From AWTP1-13 sp963814055 (GTDB lineage Bacteria; Pseudomonadota; Alphaproteobacteria; Rhizobiales; Hyphomicrobiaceae), in assembly GCA_963814055.1 (NCBI GenBank), contig CAWFBJ010000001.1, positions 186,001 to 250,000 of the forward strand: a stretch of 64,000 nt of DNA, in the 5' to 3' direction. This document shows, one piece after another, positions 42,587 to 52,015 of this stretch; the first letter of the stretch is position 1; each line of letters opens with the position of its first letter. The notes under the pieces are model-generated. The model made no database searches. It had not been told where the DNA came from and saw only the letters and a program-made list of their open reading frames with translations. The position numbers were made by a program, and so were the translations under genes.

Positions 42587-43630
42587 ATGTTGGTATCGTT
42601 TGCAAAGCGCGGCCTCGGCACCATTGCTATCGCGCTCGCCGTGGTGCTCGCAGCCGCCGGAGGCTCCGCCGTTGCACAAAACTTCGGGCCGCCCGAGCTG
42701 ATCGAGGCGGCGAAGAAAGAGGGCAAGTTCGTTTTCTACACTGCGAATTTCACGGAGGTCGAACAGGAGACCATCAAGGCTTTCAACAAGCGCTTTCCGT
42801 TCGTGAAGGTGGAGCTGGTGCGTGCGCCCGGCGGCCAGCTCATCACACGAGTGAAGACCGAGGCCGCTGCCGGCAAACTCTCGGCCGACGTCATCGACCA
42901 CTCGGATCGCGGGCTGATGCTGGAGCTCAACGATCTGTTCCAGGACTACGCGCCGCCCAATGGCGCCGATTACCTGGAGGGCGCGCGCGTCTCGCCCAAG
43001 TTGTGGCCGCGCGTCACGCTGGTCTGGTCAATCGCTTACAACAGCGCGCTGGTGAAGAATCCGCCGAAATCGTGGATGGATCTCACGAAGCCGGAGTACG
43101 GCAACAAGCAGATCGGCACCGTATTTGCCCCATCGGGCGGAACGACCTGGACCAGGTCGATGTTCGAGCGGCAGGTGCTCGGTGAGGACTATTGGGCAAA
43201 GCAAGCGGCAACCAAGCCGGTGCTCTACCCGTCGGGCGCGCCGCTGTCGGACGCGCTGGTGCGCGGCGAGGTCTCGATCGCGCCATCGCTCTACAACATC
43301 GTCTTCACCAAGAAGCGCGACGGGGCACCACTCGAGATCTTCTTCCCGCCGGAGGGCGCGCCCATTACCCCCTACGCCACCGGCGTGCCGAAGACCGCGG
43401 CCAACCCTAACGCTGCCAAGCTGTTCCTCAACTGGTGCCTCTCCGAAGAGGGCCAGACGTTCATGATCAAGGAGCAGGGCAACCTCACCTCGCTGAAAAC
43501 GCCACCGTTCTACCCGGAAGGGTTCGATCCGAAGGTGGTGAAAGTCTGGCTGCCGAATTTCGAGCAGTTCGAGAAGCTGCGCGCCGGCTGGATCGAGGAA
43601 TGGAACAAGACCTACGGTCATCGGCAATAG
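42587..43630 (+). CDS. extracellular solute-binding protein (ferric/AfuA-like)
   Basis: A periplasmic binding protein of about 347 residues. Two ATGs are possible: 42578 is adjacent to AGGGAG and 42587 has it at nine bases, so I prefer 42587. The signal peptide contains GTIAIALAVVLAAAGGSA. The type II binding fold follows, with KEGKFVFYTANFTEVEQETI, YNSALVKNPPKSWMDLTKPEY and FLNWCLSEEGQTFM, typical of AfuA/FutA and related proteins. The ligand is not certain. A strong hairpin follows the gene. Confidence 0.9.
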   Translation: MLVSFAKRGLGTIAIALAVVLAAAGGSAVAQNFGPPELIEAAKKEGKFVFYTANFTEVEQETIKAFNKRFPFVKVELVRAPGGQLITRVKTEAAAGKLSADVIDHSDRGLMLELNDLFQDYAPPNGADYLEGARVSPKLWPRVTLVWSIAYNSALVKNPPKSWMDLTKPEYGNKQIGTVFAPSGGTTWTRSMFERQVLGEDYWAKQAATKPVLYPSGAPLSDALVRGEVSIAPSLYNIVFTKKRDGAPLEIFFPPEGAPITPYATGVPKTAANPNAAKLFLNWCLSEEGQTFMIKEQGNLTSLKTPPFYPEGFDPKVVKVWLPNFEQFEKLRAGWIEEWNKTYGHRQ

Positions 43631-43644
43631 AAACATGCATCACT

Positions 43645-43674
43645 CCCTCTCCCCATTTTTCCATGGGGAGAGGG
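43645..43674 (+). promoter_or_regulatory. intercistronic hairpin
   Basis: CCCTCTCCCCAT (43645-43656) and ATGGGGAGAGGG (43663-43674) form a perfect 12-base stem with loop TTTTCC. It lies between the binding protein and the ATPase and has no T tract, so it is more likely an mRNA stabiliser that favours the binding protein than a terminator. Similar palindromes recur in Rhizobiales intergenic DNA as far as I recall. Confidence 0.6.
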
Positions 43675-43692
43675 CCCAGACAGGGAGACATA

Positions 43693-44802
43693 ATGTCGGC
43701 GGAACTGAAGGTCGAACGGCTGCGCAAGGTGTTCAGCACCGGCATCGCCGCCGTGGACGACGTGAACTTTCGCATCGAAGCCGGCGAGATCGTCGTTCTG
43801 CTTGGGCCGTCCGGCTGCGGCAAGACCACAACGCTGCGCTGCGTGGCGGGCCTCGAGCACCCGACGTCCGGCTCCATCTCCATTGGCGGCGCGGTCGTCT
43901 CGGCGCCCGAGCAGGGCATCCTTACCCCGCCGCGCCTTCGCAATATCGGCATGGTGTTTCAGTCGTACGCCGTATGGCCGCACATGACGGTCCACCAGAA
44001 CGTCGCCTATCCTCTGCGCACGCGCAGAACGCCGCGCGCCGAGCGCAACCTCAAGGTGGGCGAAGCTCTCGAACTCGTGGGCCTGTCGGACTACGCAAAC
44101 CGCCCGGTCGTCTCACTGTCGGGCGGGCAGATGCAGCGCGTGGCACTGGCCCGCAGTCTCGTCTACCAGCCCCAACTGCTGCTGCTCGACGAGCCCCTCT
44201 CCAACCTCGATGCCAAGCTCAGACTCCGGCTGCGTGACGATCTGCGCCGCATCATCAAGAAGACAGGCGTGACGGCTCTGTATGTCACGCACGATCAGGC
44301 GGAAGCCGTCGTGCTCGGCGACCGCATCGGCGTCATGCGCGACGGCAAGCTGCTGCAGATGGCATCCGCCGACGCGCTCTACAATCGGCCCGCGAATCTG
44401 TTCGTTGCCAACTTCACGGGCTCATCCAATCTGCTCGAAGGCCGGGTGGTCCAGCGCAACGGCGAGTTCGGGCAGATCCAGGCAGGCTCCGGCGAGCAGC
44501 TTTCGGCTTGGCTGCCGGCGAGCGTGCAGTCCGGGGAGCCAGTCAAGATCGCGGTGCGGCCGGAGAACGTTCGCCTGGGCGGCAATGGCAAGGCGGAGCC
44601 GAATACATTCACGGGCCGCGTCGCCGCCACGCGCTATCAGGGCACGCAGACCGTCTACGAACTGAATGTCCTGGGTGGCCGCATCGATGCGCTCGAGCTC
44701 GGCACGCAGGTGCGCTATCCCGTCGGCAGCGATGTCGAGGTGGTGTTGCCGCCAGACTTGTGCTGGGCCTATCCAGCGCGCGAGACCGTTGACACCGAGT
44801 GA
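43693..44802 (+). CDS. ferric-type ABC transporter ATP-binding protein
   Basis: A 369-residue ATPase of the importer. AGGGAG lies six bases before the ATG. Walker A GPSGCGKTT, Q-loop MVFQSYAVWPH, signature LSGGQMQRVALARSL, Walker B LLLLDEPLSNLD and switch His in YVTHDQAEA are all canonical. From about residue 240 there is a C-terminal TOBE regulatory domain (AVRPENVRLGGNGK). Last gene of the operon. Confidence 0.92.
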   Translation: MSAELKVERLRKVFSTGIAAVDDVNFRIEAGEIVVLLGPSGCGKTTTLRCVAGLEHPTSGSISIGGAVVSAPEQGILTPPRLRNIGMVFQSYAVWPHMTVHQNVAYPLRTRRTPRAERNLKVGEALELVGLSDYANRPVVSLSGGQMQRVALARSLVYQPQLLLLDEPLSNLDAKLRLRLRDDLRRIIKKTGVTALYVTHDQAEAVVLGDRIGVMRDGKLLQMASADALYNRPANLFVANFTGSSNLLEGRVVQRNGEFGQIQAGSGEQLSAWLPASVQSGEPVKIAVRPENVRLGGNGKAEPNTFTGRVAATRYQGTQTVYELNVLGGRIDALELGTQVRYPVGSDVEVVLPPDLCWAYPARETVDTE

Positions 44803-44909
44803 GCGCCGGACAACTGCTCACGCATCAATACTCGGACTCGGAGGCAAGGCACGAGAGCCTTCTGCACGGATGCTTTGCTTAATGACGTGATTGTCGGAGA
44901 AGAGAAGTC

Positions 44910-45653
44910 ATGGCGCTCACCATGAAAGATGCCATCAAACTCTGCGAAGCATTCATAGCGAAATGGAGCGAAATCACGCTCGCAACTATCGCAAGAGATA
45001 TCGAGCATCTCGACGAGAAGGAGTTTCTGGAGCAAGCGTTCCTCAGGGCTTACTGGTCCAAATTAATGGATAATCTCATGGCCGCAGGGCAATCGCTTGA
45101 AAAGTACAAGAGCGATAGAGGCAAACTTGAACTGATAGCTCAGACGTTCGGGAGCGAGCTGGGCTTGCCAGCCGCGGAAATTGTCCCCGATGTCGCGGCG
45201 CGATTGGATTGGATAACGAATCGCGTCGCGAAAGGATTCGAAAATGACGTCAAGTCACTGATCGACTGGCACGAGATCCGCTCGCCGATCGAGCAGATCT
45301 TTCTCATGATGTGGAAGTTCCGCAAGATCGAAGAAGAGCATGGCTTGCAGCTGGCGCCTCAGAAATCTGTGCGCACGAGGACAGGCGACTACCGTGTCGA
45401 CTTCCTCATCACTGCCAAGCAATCAACTACACTACGTCTGGCGGTAGAACTTGACGGACACGACTTCCACGAAAGAACTAAGGAACAAGTGAGGAGAGAC
45501 AAGGCGCGTGAGCGAGCCATCGTGGCGGAGGAATATACAATCCTCCGATTCTCTGGTTCAGAGGTTGCGCAAAATCCTAGTAAGTGCATTGACGAGATCA
45601 CTGAACTAGCGACACGGCAGCTCTCCAAGGTGGGGCGAAATAACAAAGATTAG
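44910..45653 (+). CDS. PD-(D/E)XK nuclease-like protein (DUF559-type C-terminal domain)
   Basis: A 247-residue protein. Residues 1-120 are helical and unrecognised. The C-terminal part resembles the very-short-patch-repair/DUF559 nuclease fold: SPIEQIF with Glu128, DYRVDFLI with Asp164, LAVELDGHDFHE with Glu180-Asp182, and RRDKARERAIVAEEYTILRF. The catalytic D-(X)n-ExD arrangement is intact. GC content is clearly lower than in the neighbours, a sign of transfer. No methyltransferase or second restriction gene is adjacent, so its role (defence, repair) is open. Confidence 0.7.
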   Translation: MALTMKDAIKLCEAFIAKWSEITLATIARDIEHLDEKEFLEQAFLRAYWSKLMDNLMAAGQSLEKYKSDRGKLELIAQTFGSELGLPAAEIVPDVAARLDWITNRVAKGFENDVKSLIDWHEIRSPIEQIFLMMWKFRKIEEEHGLQLAPQKSVRTRTGDYRVDFLITAKQSTTLRLAVELDGHDFHERTKEQVRRDKARERAIVAEEYTILRFSGSEVAQNPSKCIDEITELATRQLSKVGRNNKD

Positions 45654-45720
45654 CCTGAAAAGCATGCGGGGCCGCCTGATGGCAGCCCCGAACGGCTCAA
45701 GAATCAAATTCTAACCCGCG

Positions 45721-46305
45721 TCAGTGTGGCGGCGGAAATCCTGGCTGTACGCCGTCAGGCCGAAGCTCTGCCGCCATGCAACCCTTGTCGCCCATGCCCC
45801 ATTTGACCTGCACGATCTGCTGCGGCCGTAGTTCCGTGAAGCCGAAGCGGCGCAGCGTCTCCATGTGCACGAAGATATCGGGCGTGCCTTCGCCGCGGGT
45901 CAGGAAGCCGAAGCCGCGGACGCGGTTGAACCACTTGACCATGGCCCGCTCCCAGTCGCTCTCAGCCGTCACGATCACGTGCGTACGCTGCGGCAGCTGC
46001 GACGGATGGATCGCCGTGCTCTCGTCCATGCTGAGCACACGAAAGGCCTGCAAGCCTCTCGGGCGATTCAGCACCTGGCAGTGAACCCGCGCGCCCTCAT
46101 AGGCGGTCTGGTATCCACCGGCCCGCAGGCAGGTCACGTGCAAGAGCACGTCTGCCAGACCATTGTCCGGAACGATAAAACCGTAGCCCTTGGAAACGTC
46201 AAACCACTTGATAGATCCGGCTATTTCAAAGACCTCGAGCCCGCCTGTCGAGTCCGTGCCGGTTGGTTCTTCTCCCGGTTGTGGGAGGAACTTGTCATCA
46301 CCCAT
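45721..46305 (-). CDS. twin cold-shock-domain protein
   Basis: A 194-residue protein with two cold-shock domains instead of one. Each has a nucleic-acid binding RNP1 motif: KGYGFIV (residues 39-45) and RGFGFLT (130-136), and RNP2-like LLHVTCL and IFVHMETL. A 30-residue linker (MDESTAIHPSQLPQRTHVIV) separates them. Such two-domain CspA proteins occur in alphaproteobacteria. They bind single-stranded nucleic acid and may relieve RNA structure. Confidence 0.9.
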   Translation of the reverse strand: MGDDKFLPQPGEEPTGTDSTGGLEVFEIAGSIKWFDVSKGYGFIVPDNGLADVLLHVTCLRAGGYQTAYEGARVHCQVLNRPRGLQAFRVLSMDESTAIHPSQLPQRTHVIVTAESDWERAMVKWFNRVRGFGFLTRGEGTPDIFVHMETLRRFGFTELRPQQIVQVKWGMGDKGCMAAELRPDGVQPGFPPPH

Positions 46306-46880
46306 AAGCTTACCCCGCTCACTATGGATCTACATTGATATACCCTTACTCACTGCCCTGGGGACCCGCACCAGGGAGCCGAAATTTGCCCTCTCGACTC
46401 ACCTAAATGTGCCCTCAGCGACGCGAACCTATAGTGATTGGCGGCGGGCTGTCCAAACGATTTTCCGCCCTGCACACCTTTCGCCAGCGGCGCGATTCCG
46501 AGCAATTGCAGACCCGAGGCGAAGCTAAGGTGCTGAGATTCTTAATCACGTCGCATTTTTGCAGCATCGCACAGAATACTAATCTGGGGAAAACCTCGTG
46601 AGGCGACTCATAATTGCTTGAAGACTTGCCTGGGATTTAGGTCAGCATCTTGCAATACTGATTCGTATTGCACCAACACGTGTTAGTCTCGAACGCTCCG
46701 AACACGTCGCAAGGCTTGTCGCCGGTAGCCGATCGCCCCTCTGACCAGCAGGTGGAATTTTGCCCGTCTTCCCCCATCAGCCGGGCTGCAGGTAGCGGCT
46801 GTTGCGAAAGCGCTCTGGCCGGCGCAAGCTGGCACATCTTCGACTTTAACCAGACGCTTACACGCGCACAGGAGGCCCCG
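46306..46880. other. no supported gene
   Basis: 575 bases between the divergent cold-shock and glyoxalase genes. Open frames run through it, including an in-frame N-terminal extension of the glyoxalase, but none has a convincing start. A long 5' leader for the cold-shock mRNA is possible, since such mRNAs often have structured leaders, but I see no clear fold. Confidence 0.4.
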
Positions 46881-47321
46881 TTGCGCTACTTGCACACAAT
46901 GGTTCGCGTAACCGACATCGAAAAGAGCCTGGACTTCTACTGCAACAAGCTCGGCATGCGCGAGGTGCGCCGTACCGAGAGCGAGGCCGGCCGGTTCACC
47001 TTGATCTTTCTTGCGGCACCGCAGGACGCCGGCCGCGCAACGGCCGAAAAGGCGCCGCTCCTGGAGTTGACATATAACTGGGATCCGGAGGTTTACGGTG
47101 AAGGCCGCAACTTCGGACATCTGGCCTTCGAGGTGGACGACATCTATGGCACCTGCGATCGCCTCATGAAGGCAGGAACCACCATCAACCGTCCGCCTCG
47201 TGACGGCCGCATGGCCTTCATCCGCTCTCCCGACAACGTCTCCATCGAGCTTCTGCAGAAGGGCGACTCTTTGCCCAAGCAAGAGCCGTGGGCATCCATG
47301 CCCAACACCGGCAAATGGTGA
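46881..47321 (+). CDS. gloA: lactoylglutathione lyase (glyoxalase I)
   Basis: Converts the methylglyoxal-glutathione hemithioacetal to S-lactoylglutathione. A TTG start at 46881 fits the family start (M)RYLHTMVRV and has AGGAGG five bases upstream; upstream in-frame ATG codons give an implausible extension. All four metal ligands are present: His5, Glu62 (LLELTYN), His80 (FGHLAFEV) and Glu123 (VSIELLQ). 146 residues, slightly longer than E. coli GloA (135). A GC-rich hairpin follows the stop. Confidence 0.92.
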   Translation: MRYLHTMVRVTDIEKSLDFYCNKLGMREVRRTESEAGRFTLIFLAAPQDAGRATAEKAPLLELTYNWDPEVYGEGRNFGHLAFEVDDIYGTCDRLMKAGTTINRPPRDGRMAFIRSPDNVSIELLQKGDSLPKQEPWASMPNTGKW

Positions 47322-47328
47322 CGCGCGC

Positions 47329-47354
47329 CGGGCCGCCCCAACGCGGGCGGCCCG
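47329..47354 (+). terminator. hairpin after gloA
   Basis: CGGGCCGCC (47329-47337) pairs perfectly with GGCGGCCCG (47346-47354), loop of eight. No T tract follows (CACATATTGCC), so it may act as a weak or factor-assisted terminator. Confidence 0.4.
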
Positions 47355-47487
47355 CACATATTGCCTAAAAGTTTCAAGCGCCGACTAACCTGCTTCTTAA
47401 ACTCTGGTTTCTAGAACGATCGGTGCTGGCTGTTCGAGCTGGGGCAGCTGGGCGTGACCTCGCCAATTTCTTCTAAATGGACGAGCA

Positions 47488-50014
47488 ATGCCGGTCAGAC
47501 TGGGGCTCCCCAGCCCACAAATCTCAACGAAGCTCTATGGGCTGGTCGTTCTGTTTCTTGCGATGGTTTACGCGCTCGCCGCCGCTGCTGTTCAGTTTGC
47601 GGGCGAGACAGAAAGCGCCGTCGACAGCTTCCAGCGCGAGAACTTCGGCAACGTCGCACTGACGGCGCGCCTGCAGGTGTTGCTGGAGCAGCATCGCCGC
47701 ATGGTTGCAACTGCGCCGTTCGTTTCCCCGGAAACTATCGCTCAAGACGAGAGCACCTATCGCGAGCTCAACATCGCGGTCGCCGGCCTGATCGATCACG
47801 TCGCACCTGAACGGACCGACAAGCTTTCGCACCGCTTTGCGGTTCTCGCGGCGCAGGGGGGATCGGTTTTTGAATTTGCGCGCGGCCAGTTGCGCGATCA
47901 GGCCATTGCCGCAGGCGCGCGCTATGCGTCCGCCGCCGATGGTCTCTCGCTAGAAGTGCACACTGCGGGAAAGCAGCACCTCGCCAGCGCCGAAGAGCGC
48001 CTGGAGGGCCTTGCCGTGCAAGCCCGCTCGCTCACGACTTGGGTGAGCGTTGCCGCCGCTGTAACCGGACTTCTGATCGGCCCTCTGTGCCTGCTGCTGC
48101 TGCGCCGCATGCTGGCCCGCATGCGGGGCATCGGTTCGGCCCTGATCCGTCTCGCACGCAACGATACTTCGGTGGAAATTCTCGGCGTTGGCGATCAGGA
48201 CGAGTTCGGCGAATTGGCCCGTTCGGTAACCGTGTTCAAGGCGAAATCCATCGAGCTCTTGAACAAGAAAGCCGACTTCGAACGTCTCAACCTGCAGCTC
48301 GATGCGGCCATCAACAATATGCCGCTGGGGCTGAGCATGTTCGACGCGCAGGAACGCCTGCTCATGTGCAACAGGCAATTCACCGACATGTACGACGTGC
48401 CAGCCGAACTGGCCCGGCCAGGAACGGCGCTCTGCGCGCTCCGGGAATACCGCACCAAGAAGGGTGCTCGCCATTCGGAAGTAGGTGAACTGCCGGTAGA
48501 CGGCACGAATCTCTTGCCATCCATGCTGGTCGAGTTCGGCAGCGGCCGTATCATCGAAGTGTCGCGCCAGCCCCTCAAAGGCGGCGGCTGGGTCTCAGTG
48601 CACGAGGACATCACGGAGCGGCGCAAGCAGGAGGAGAGGATTGCACACCTTGCGCGCCACGACCCGCTGACGGGCCTGGCCAATCGCATGCTGTTCCGGG
48701 AGCGGCTCGAGCAAAGCCTGCTGCACCTTGTGCGCGGGCAGGGGTTTGCCGTGCTCTGCCTGGACCTCGACCACTTCAAGGCCGTCAACGACACGCTCGG
48801 ACATCCCGTCGGCGACTTGCTGCTGAAGCAGGTGGGCAAGCGGCTGCTCAGTTGCGTTCGTCACGGCGACATTGTCGCCCGGCTCGGCGGCGACGAATTT
48901 GCCATCGTGCAGACCAGCGTGCGCGATCCCAACCAAACGGAATCGCTGGCCGCCCGCATCGTCGAAACCGTGAGTGCCCCTTACGAGATCGACGGCAACC
49001 GCATCGACATAGGCACCAGCATCGGCGTCACGCTGGCACCGCGCGACGGCACCGACGCCGACAAGCTCCTGAAGAATGCCGACCTCGCGCTGTATCGCAC
49101 CAAGGACGCCGGTCGCCGCGGCTTCTCGTTCTTCAAGCCGGAAATGCAGGAAGAGATAGAGGCACGCCGCAACCTTGAAGTCGACCTGCGGAGGGCCCTC
49201 AGCGAGGAAGCGCTCGAATTGTTCTACCAGCCCATTGTCTGCCTCAAGTCGCAGCAGACAAAGGGTTTCGAAGCGCACTTGCGGTGGCATCATCCCGAAC
49301 GCGGTCCGATCCCGCCCGACGAGTTTTTCGCCATCGCCGAGGACAGCGGCCTGATGGCGGAGATCGGTTTCTGGACCCTGCAACAGGCCTGCGCCCAGGC
49401 CGCACGCTGGCCAGCCCCGATCAACGTCGCCATCAATGTGATCGTCCCTGCAATTTCTGCATCGCAATCTGACAGAGAGCGTGCTTCAGGCACTCGCCCA
49501 GTCGGGGTTGTCGCCCAACCGTCTGGAACTCGAGATCGCCGAATCCCTTCTCCAGGACAACCCCAACACGCTCGCCATCCTGCATCAGCTGCGCCAGCTC
49601 GGCGTACGCATCGCGATGGACGGTTTCGGCGCAGGCCACTGTTCGCTTTCCGGTCTGCGTGCGTTCCCATTCGACAATATCAAGATCGACAAAACCTTTA
49701 TCGCGGACATCGAGCGCAGCGAGGAATCGCGCGCCATCGCCCAGGCCGTGATTGCGCTCGGGACCAACCTCGGCATGACCACGGTGGCGGAAGGCATCGA
49801 GGAGTTCGAACAGCTGAACAGGGTGCGTGGCTGGGGCTGCAAATACGGCCAAGGCTTCCTGCTGGGTCCGCCGATGACGGCGGACAAAATCGAAGACTTT
49901 ATCGTCACGCGTGGGCCGGCGGCCCAGGCACCGCGCGGGCCGCCGACACCTGCGCCTTTCAATCCAGAGTCCGGCGAAACCGGCGAACCGCCAGCGTCAT
50001 CGCAAGCAGCATGA
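47488..50014 (+). pseudogene. membrane GGDEF-EAL cyclic-di-GMP protein, one frameshift
   Basis: A signalling protein of about 841 residues. Two membrane helices (about 14-34 and 178-200) bracket a periplasmic sensor; HAMP (about 200-255), a PAS-like domain (270-380), GGDEF (385-550) and EAL domains follow. The GGDEF motif RLGGDEFAI is intact. The EAL motif reads EAH, and DDFGTG reads DGFGAG, losing the second metal-binding Asp, so diesterase activity is doubtful. A +1 base near 49450 (AATGTG-A-TCG) splits the EAL domain; removing it joins AINV to SSLQFLHRNL. The 3' end overlaps the convergent exporter permease gene. Confidence 0.85.
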
Positions 50015-51074
50015 GGCCCAGGAGCGCGAGCGCCTCGCCCTGCAGGTCGTAGAGATTGGCCCCTTTCAGCATGATGCCGCGCACGATGCGGATGTAGTGC
50101 GTGAGGGGAAGCATCTCGCCGACCCATTGCGCCCACAGCGGCATGCCGGCGAACGGAAACATGAAGCCCGACAGCAGAATGTTGGGCAGGAAGAACATGA
50201 ACGACATCTGGATGGCCTGCAGCTGGTTCTGCGCCACCGTCGAGAAGGTGTAGCCGATAGACAGGTTGGTGGCGATGAAGAGCGTGGACAGCGCTGCCAG
50301 CAGCAGCATGCTTCCCGCTACCGGCACCTCGAACAGCACGATGCCCAGAGCGATGATCAGCGCCGCCTGGATGAAGCCGATGACGACATAGGGCGCGATC
50401 TTGCCCAGCATGATCTCCACCGGCTCGATGGGCATCGCGAGCAGGCTTTCCATGGTGCCGCGCTCCACCTCGCGCGTGACGGAGAGCGCGGTAAAGATCA
50501 GCATGGTCATGGTGAGAATGGTGCCGAGCAGACCCGGCACGATATTGAGACTGGTAACGCCGGCCGGGTTGTAGCGGCGGTGCTGGCGGATCTCGAACGC
50601 GGCGGGCTGCTGCGTGGCCTCGGGCAGGCCGCGGTCGCGCGCCAGCGCCGTGCGCACGATACCTTCCAGCGCGCCGAGCGCTGTTCCAGCTGCGACCGGA
50701 TCGCTGGCGTCGGCCACCACCAGCAGCGCCGGCCGGTCGCCGCGCCGCACGCTGCGCTCGAAGCCGGCGGGGATCTCGACGCCGAACAGCACATCGCCGG
50801 ACCTGATGAGCTGATCCATCTCCGCTTCGGAACGCGCGAGCTTCGTCACCTTGAAGTAGGAGGTGTTGCTGAGCGCCGCGAGGATGGAGCGGCCGAGGTC
50901 GCTGTCCTCGTGCACCAGCACGGCCGTCGGCAGATGGCGCGGCGAGGTATTGATGGCGTAGCCGAACAGCAGGAGCTGCACGACCGGGATGAAGATCATG
51001 GTCGCGAACGTCACGCGATCGCGGCGCAGCTGCACGAACTCCTTGATGAACATGGCGAGCGTGCGCGACATCAT
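49959..51074 (-). CDS. ABC-2 type exporter permease
   Basis: A 371-residue permease of the YhhJ/YbhR type. One N-terminal helix (FATMIFIPVVQLLLFGYAI), a large periplasmic domain, then five C-terminal helices starting at VPGLLGTILTMTMLIFTALS. VTREVERGTMESLLAMPI is the conserved cytoplasmic coupling segment. It overlaps the ATPase gene by four bases. With the ATPase, the HlyD protein and TetR it forms a four-gene exporter operon, probably for a toxic compound. Confidence 0.9.
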   Translation of the reverse strand: MMSRTLAMFIKEFVQLRRDRVTFATMIFIPVVQLLLFGYAINTSPRHLPTAVLVHEDSDLGRSILAALSNTSYFKVTKLARSEAEMDQLIRSGDVLFGVEIPAGFERSVRRGDRPALLVVADASDPVAAGTALGALEGIVRTALARDRGLPEATQQPAAFEIRQHRRYNPAGVTSLNIVPGLLGTILTMTMLIFTALSVTREVERGTMESLLAMPIEPVEIMLGKIAPYVVIGFIQAALIIALGIVLFEVPVAGSMLLLAALSTLFIATNLSIGYTFSTVAQNQLQAIQMSFMFFLPNILLSGFMFPFAGMPLWAQWVGEMLPLTHYIRIVRGIMLKGANLYDLQGEALALLGLMLLAMTLAVRRFRRTLD

Positions 51075-52015
51075 CGGAAGTTGTCCTGCGAGCGGCTCAT
51101 CAGGTCGATGAAGACGTCTTCGAGCGAGGGTTGCGATGGCGTCCAGTGCAGGTCGGGCCGGTCGCGAAACTTGGCCACGGCCGCGTCGAGCGCAGCCGGA
51201 TCGCGCCCAGCCACATGCAGGCTCGAGCCGAACGGCGCCACCATGTCGATGCCGGGGATGCCGGTGAGCTTCTCGGCCAGCGACTGCAGATCGGGCCCGC
51301 TGACCGTGTAGGTCTTCAGGTGCGAATTTTCGATCACCTCGGCGATCGTTCCCCGCGCCAGCAGCTCGCCATAGGCGATATACGCGATCTCGTGGCAGCG
51401 CTCGGCCTCGTCCATGTAGTGGGTGGAGACGAGAACCGTCATGCCTTCGGCTGCGAGCTTGTGGATCTCGCCCCAGAACTCGCGCCGCGCCTTGGGATCG
51501 ACGCCGGCGGTGGGCTCGTCGAGCAGCAGCAGTTCAGGCTTTGGCAGGATGCAGGCGCCGAGCGCGAGACGCTGCTTCCAGCCGCCCGACAGCGTGCCGG
51601 CGAGCTGGCGTTCGCGGCCTTCGAGGCCCAGGCGCGCGATGGCGGCCTTTGCCTCCTGCTCCGGGTTGGCGAGGCCGTGAACGCGGGCGACGAACTCCAG
51701 ATTCTCCTGGATGGAAAGGTCCTGGTAGAGGCTGAAGCGCTGCGTCATGTAGCCGACGTGACGCTTGATCTTGTCGCGCTCGGTCAGGATGTCGTAGCCG
51801 AGCGCCGTGCCCCGGCCGCCGTCCGGCGTGAGCAGCCCGCACACCATGCGCAGCGTCGTGGTCTTGCCGGAGCCGTTGGGGCCGAGGAAGCCGTAGATCT
51901 GGCCGCGCATCACGCGCATGGACAGGTTGCGCACCACCACCTTGCCGTCGAAGGACTTGGTGAGGCCTTCGACTTCGACCGCGACGGTTCCGTTCTGTTG
52001 TTCACTTGCGCGCAT
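51071..52015 (-). CDS. ABC exporter ATP-binding protein
   Basis: A 314-residue ATPase with Walker A GPNGSGKTT, signature LSGGWKQRLALGACI and Walker B LLLLDEPTAGVD. The ATG at 52015 lies inside the end of the preceding gene; further in-frame codons upstream are unsupported. After residue 235 there is a C-terminal domain with SLEDVFIDLM, typical of exporter ATPases of the CcmA/YbhF class. Confidence 0.9.
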   Translation of the reverse strand: MRASEQQNGTVAVEVEGLTKSFDGKVVVRNLSMRVMRGQIYGFLGPNGSGKTTTLRMVCGLLTPDGGRGTALGYDILTERDKIKRHVGYMTQRFSLYQDLSIQENLEFVARVHGLANPEQEAKAAIARLGLEGRERQLAGTLSGGWKQRLALGACILPKPELLLLDEPTAGVDPKARREFWGEIHKLAAEGMTVLVSTHYMDEAERCHEIAYIAYGELLARGTIAEVIENSHLKTYTVSGPDLQSLAEKLTGIPGIDMVAPFGSSLHVAGRDPAALDAAVAKFRDRPDLHWTPSQPSLEDVFIDLMSRSQDNFR

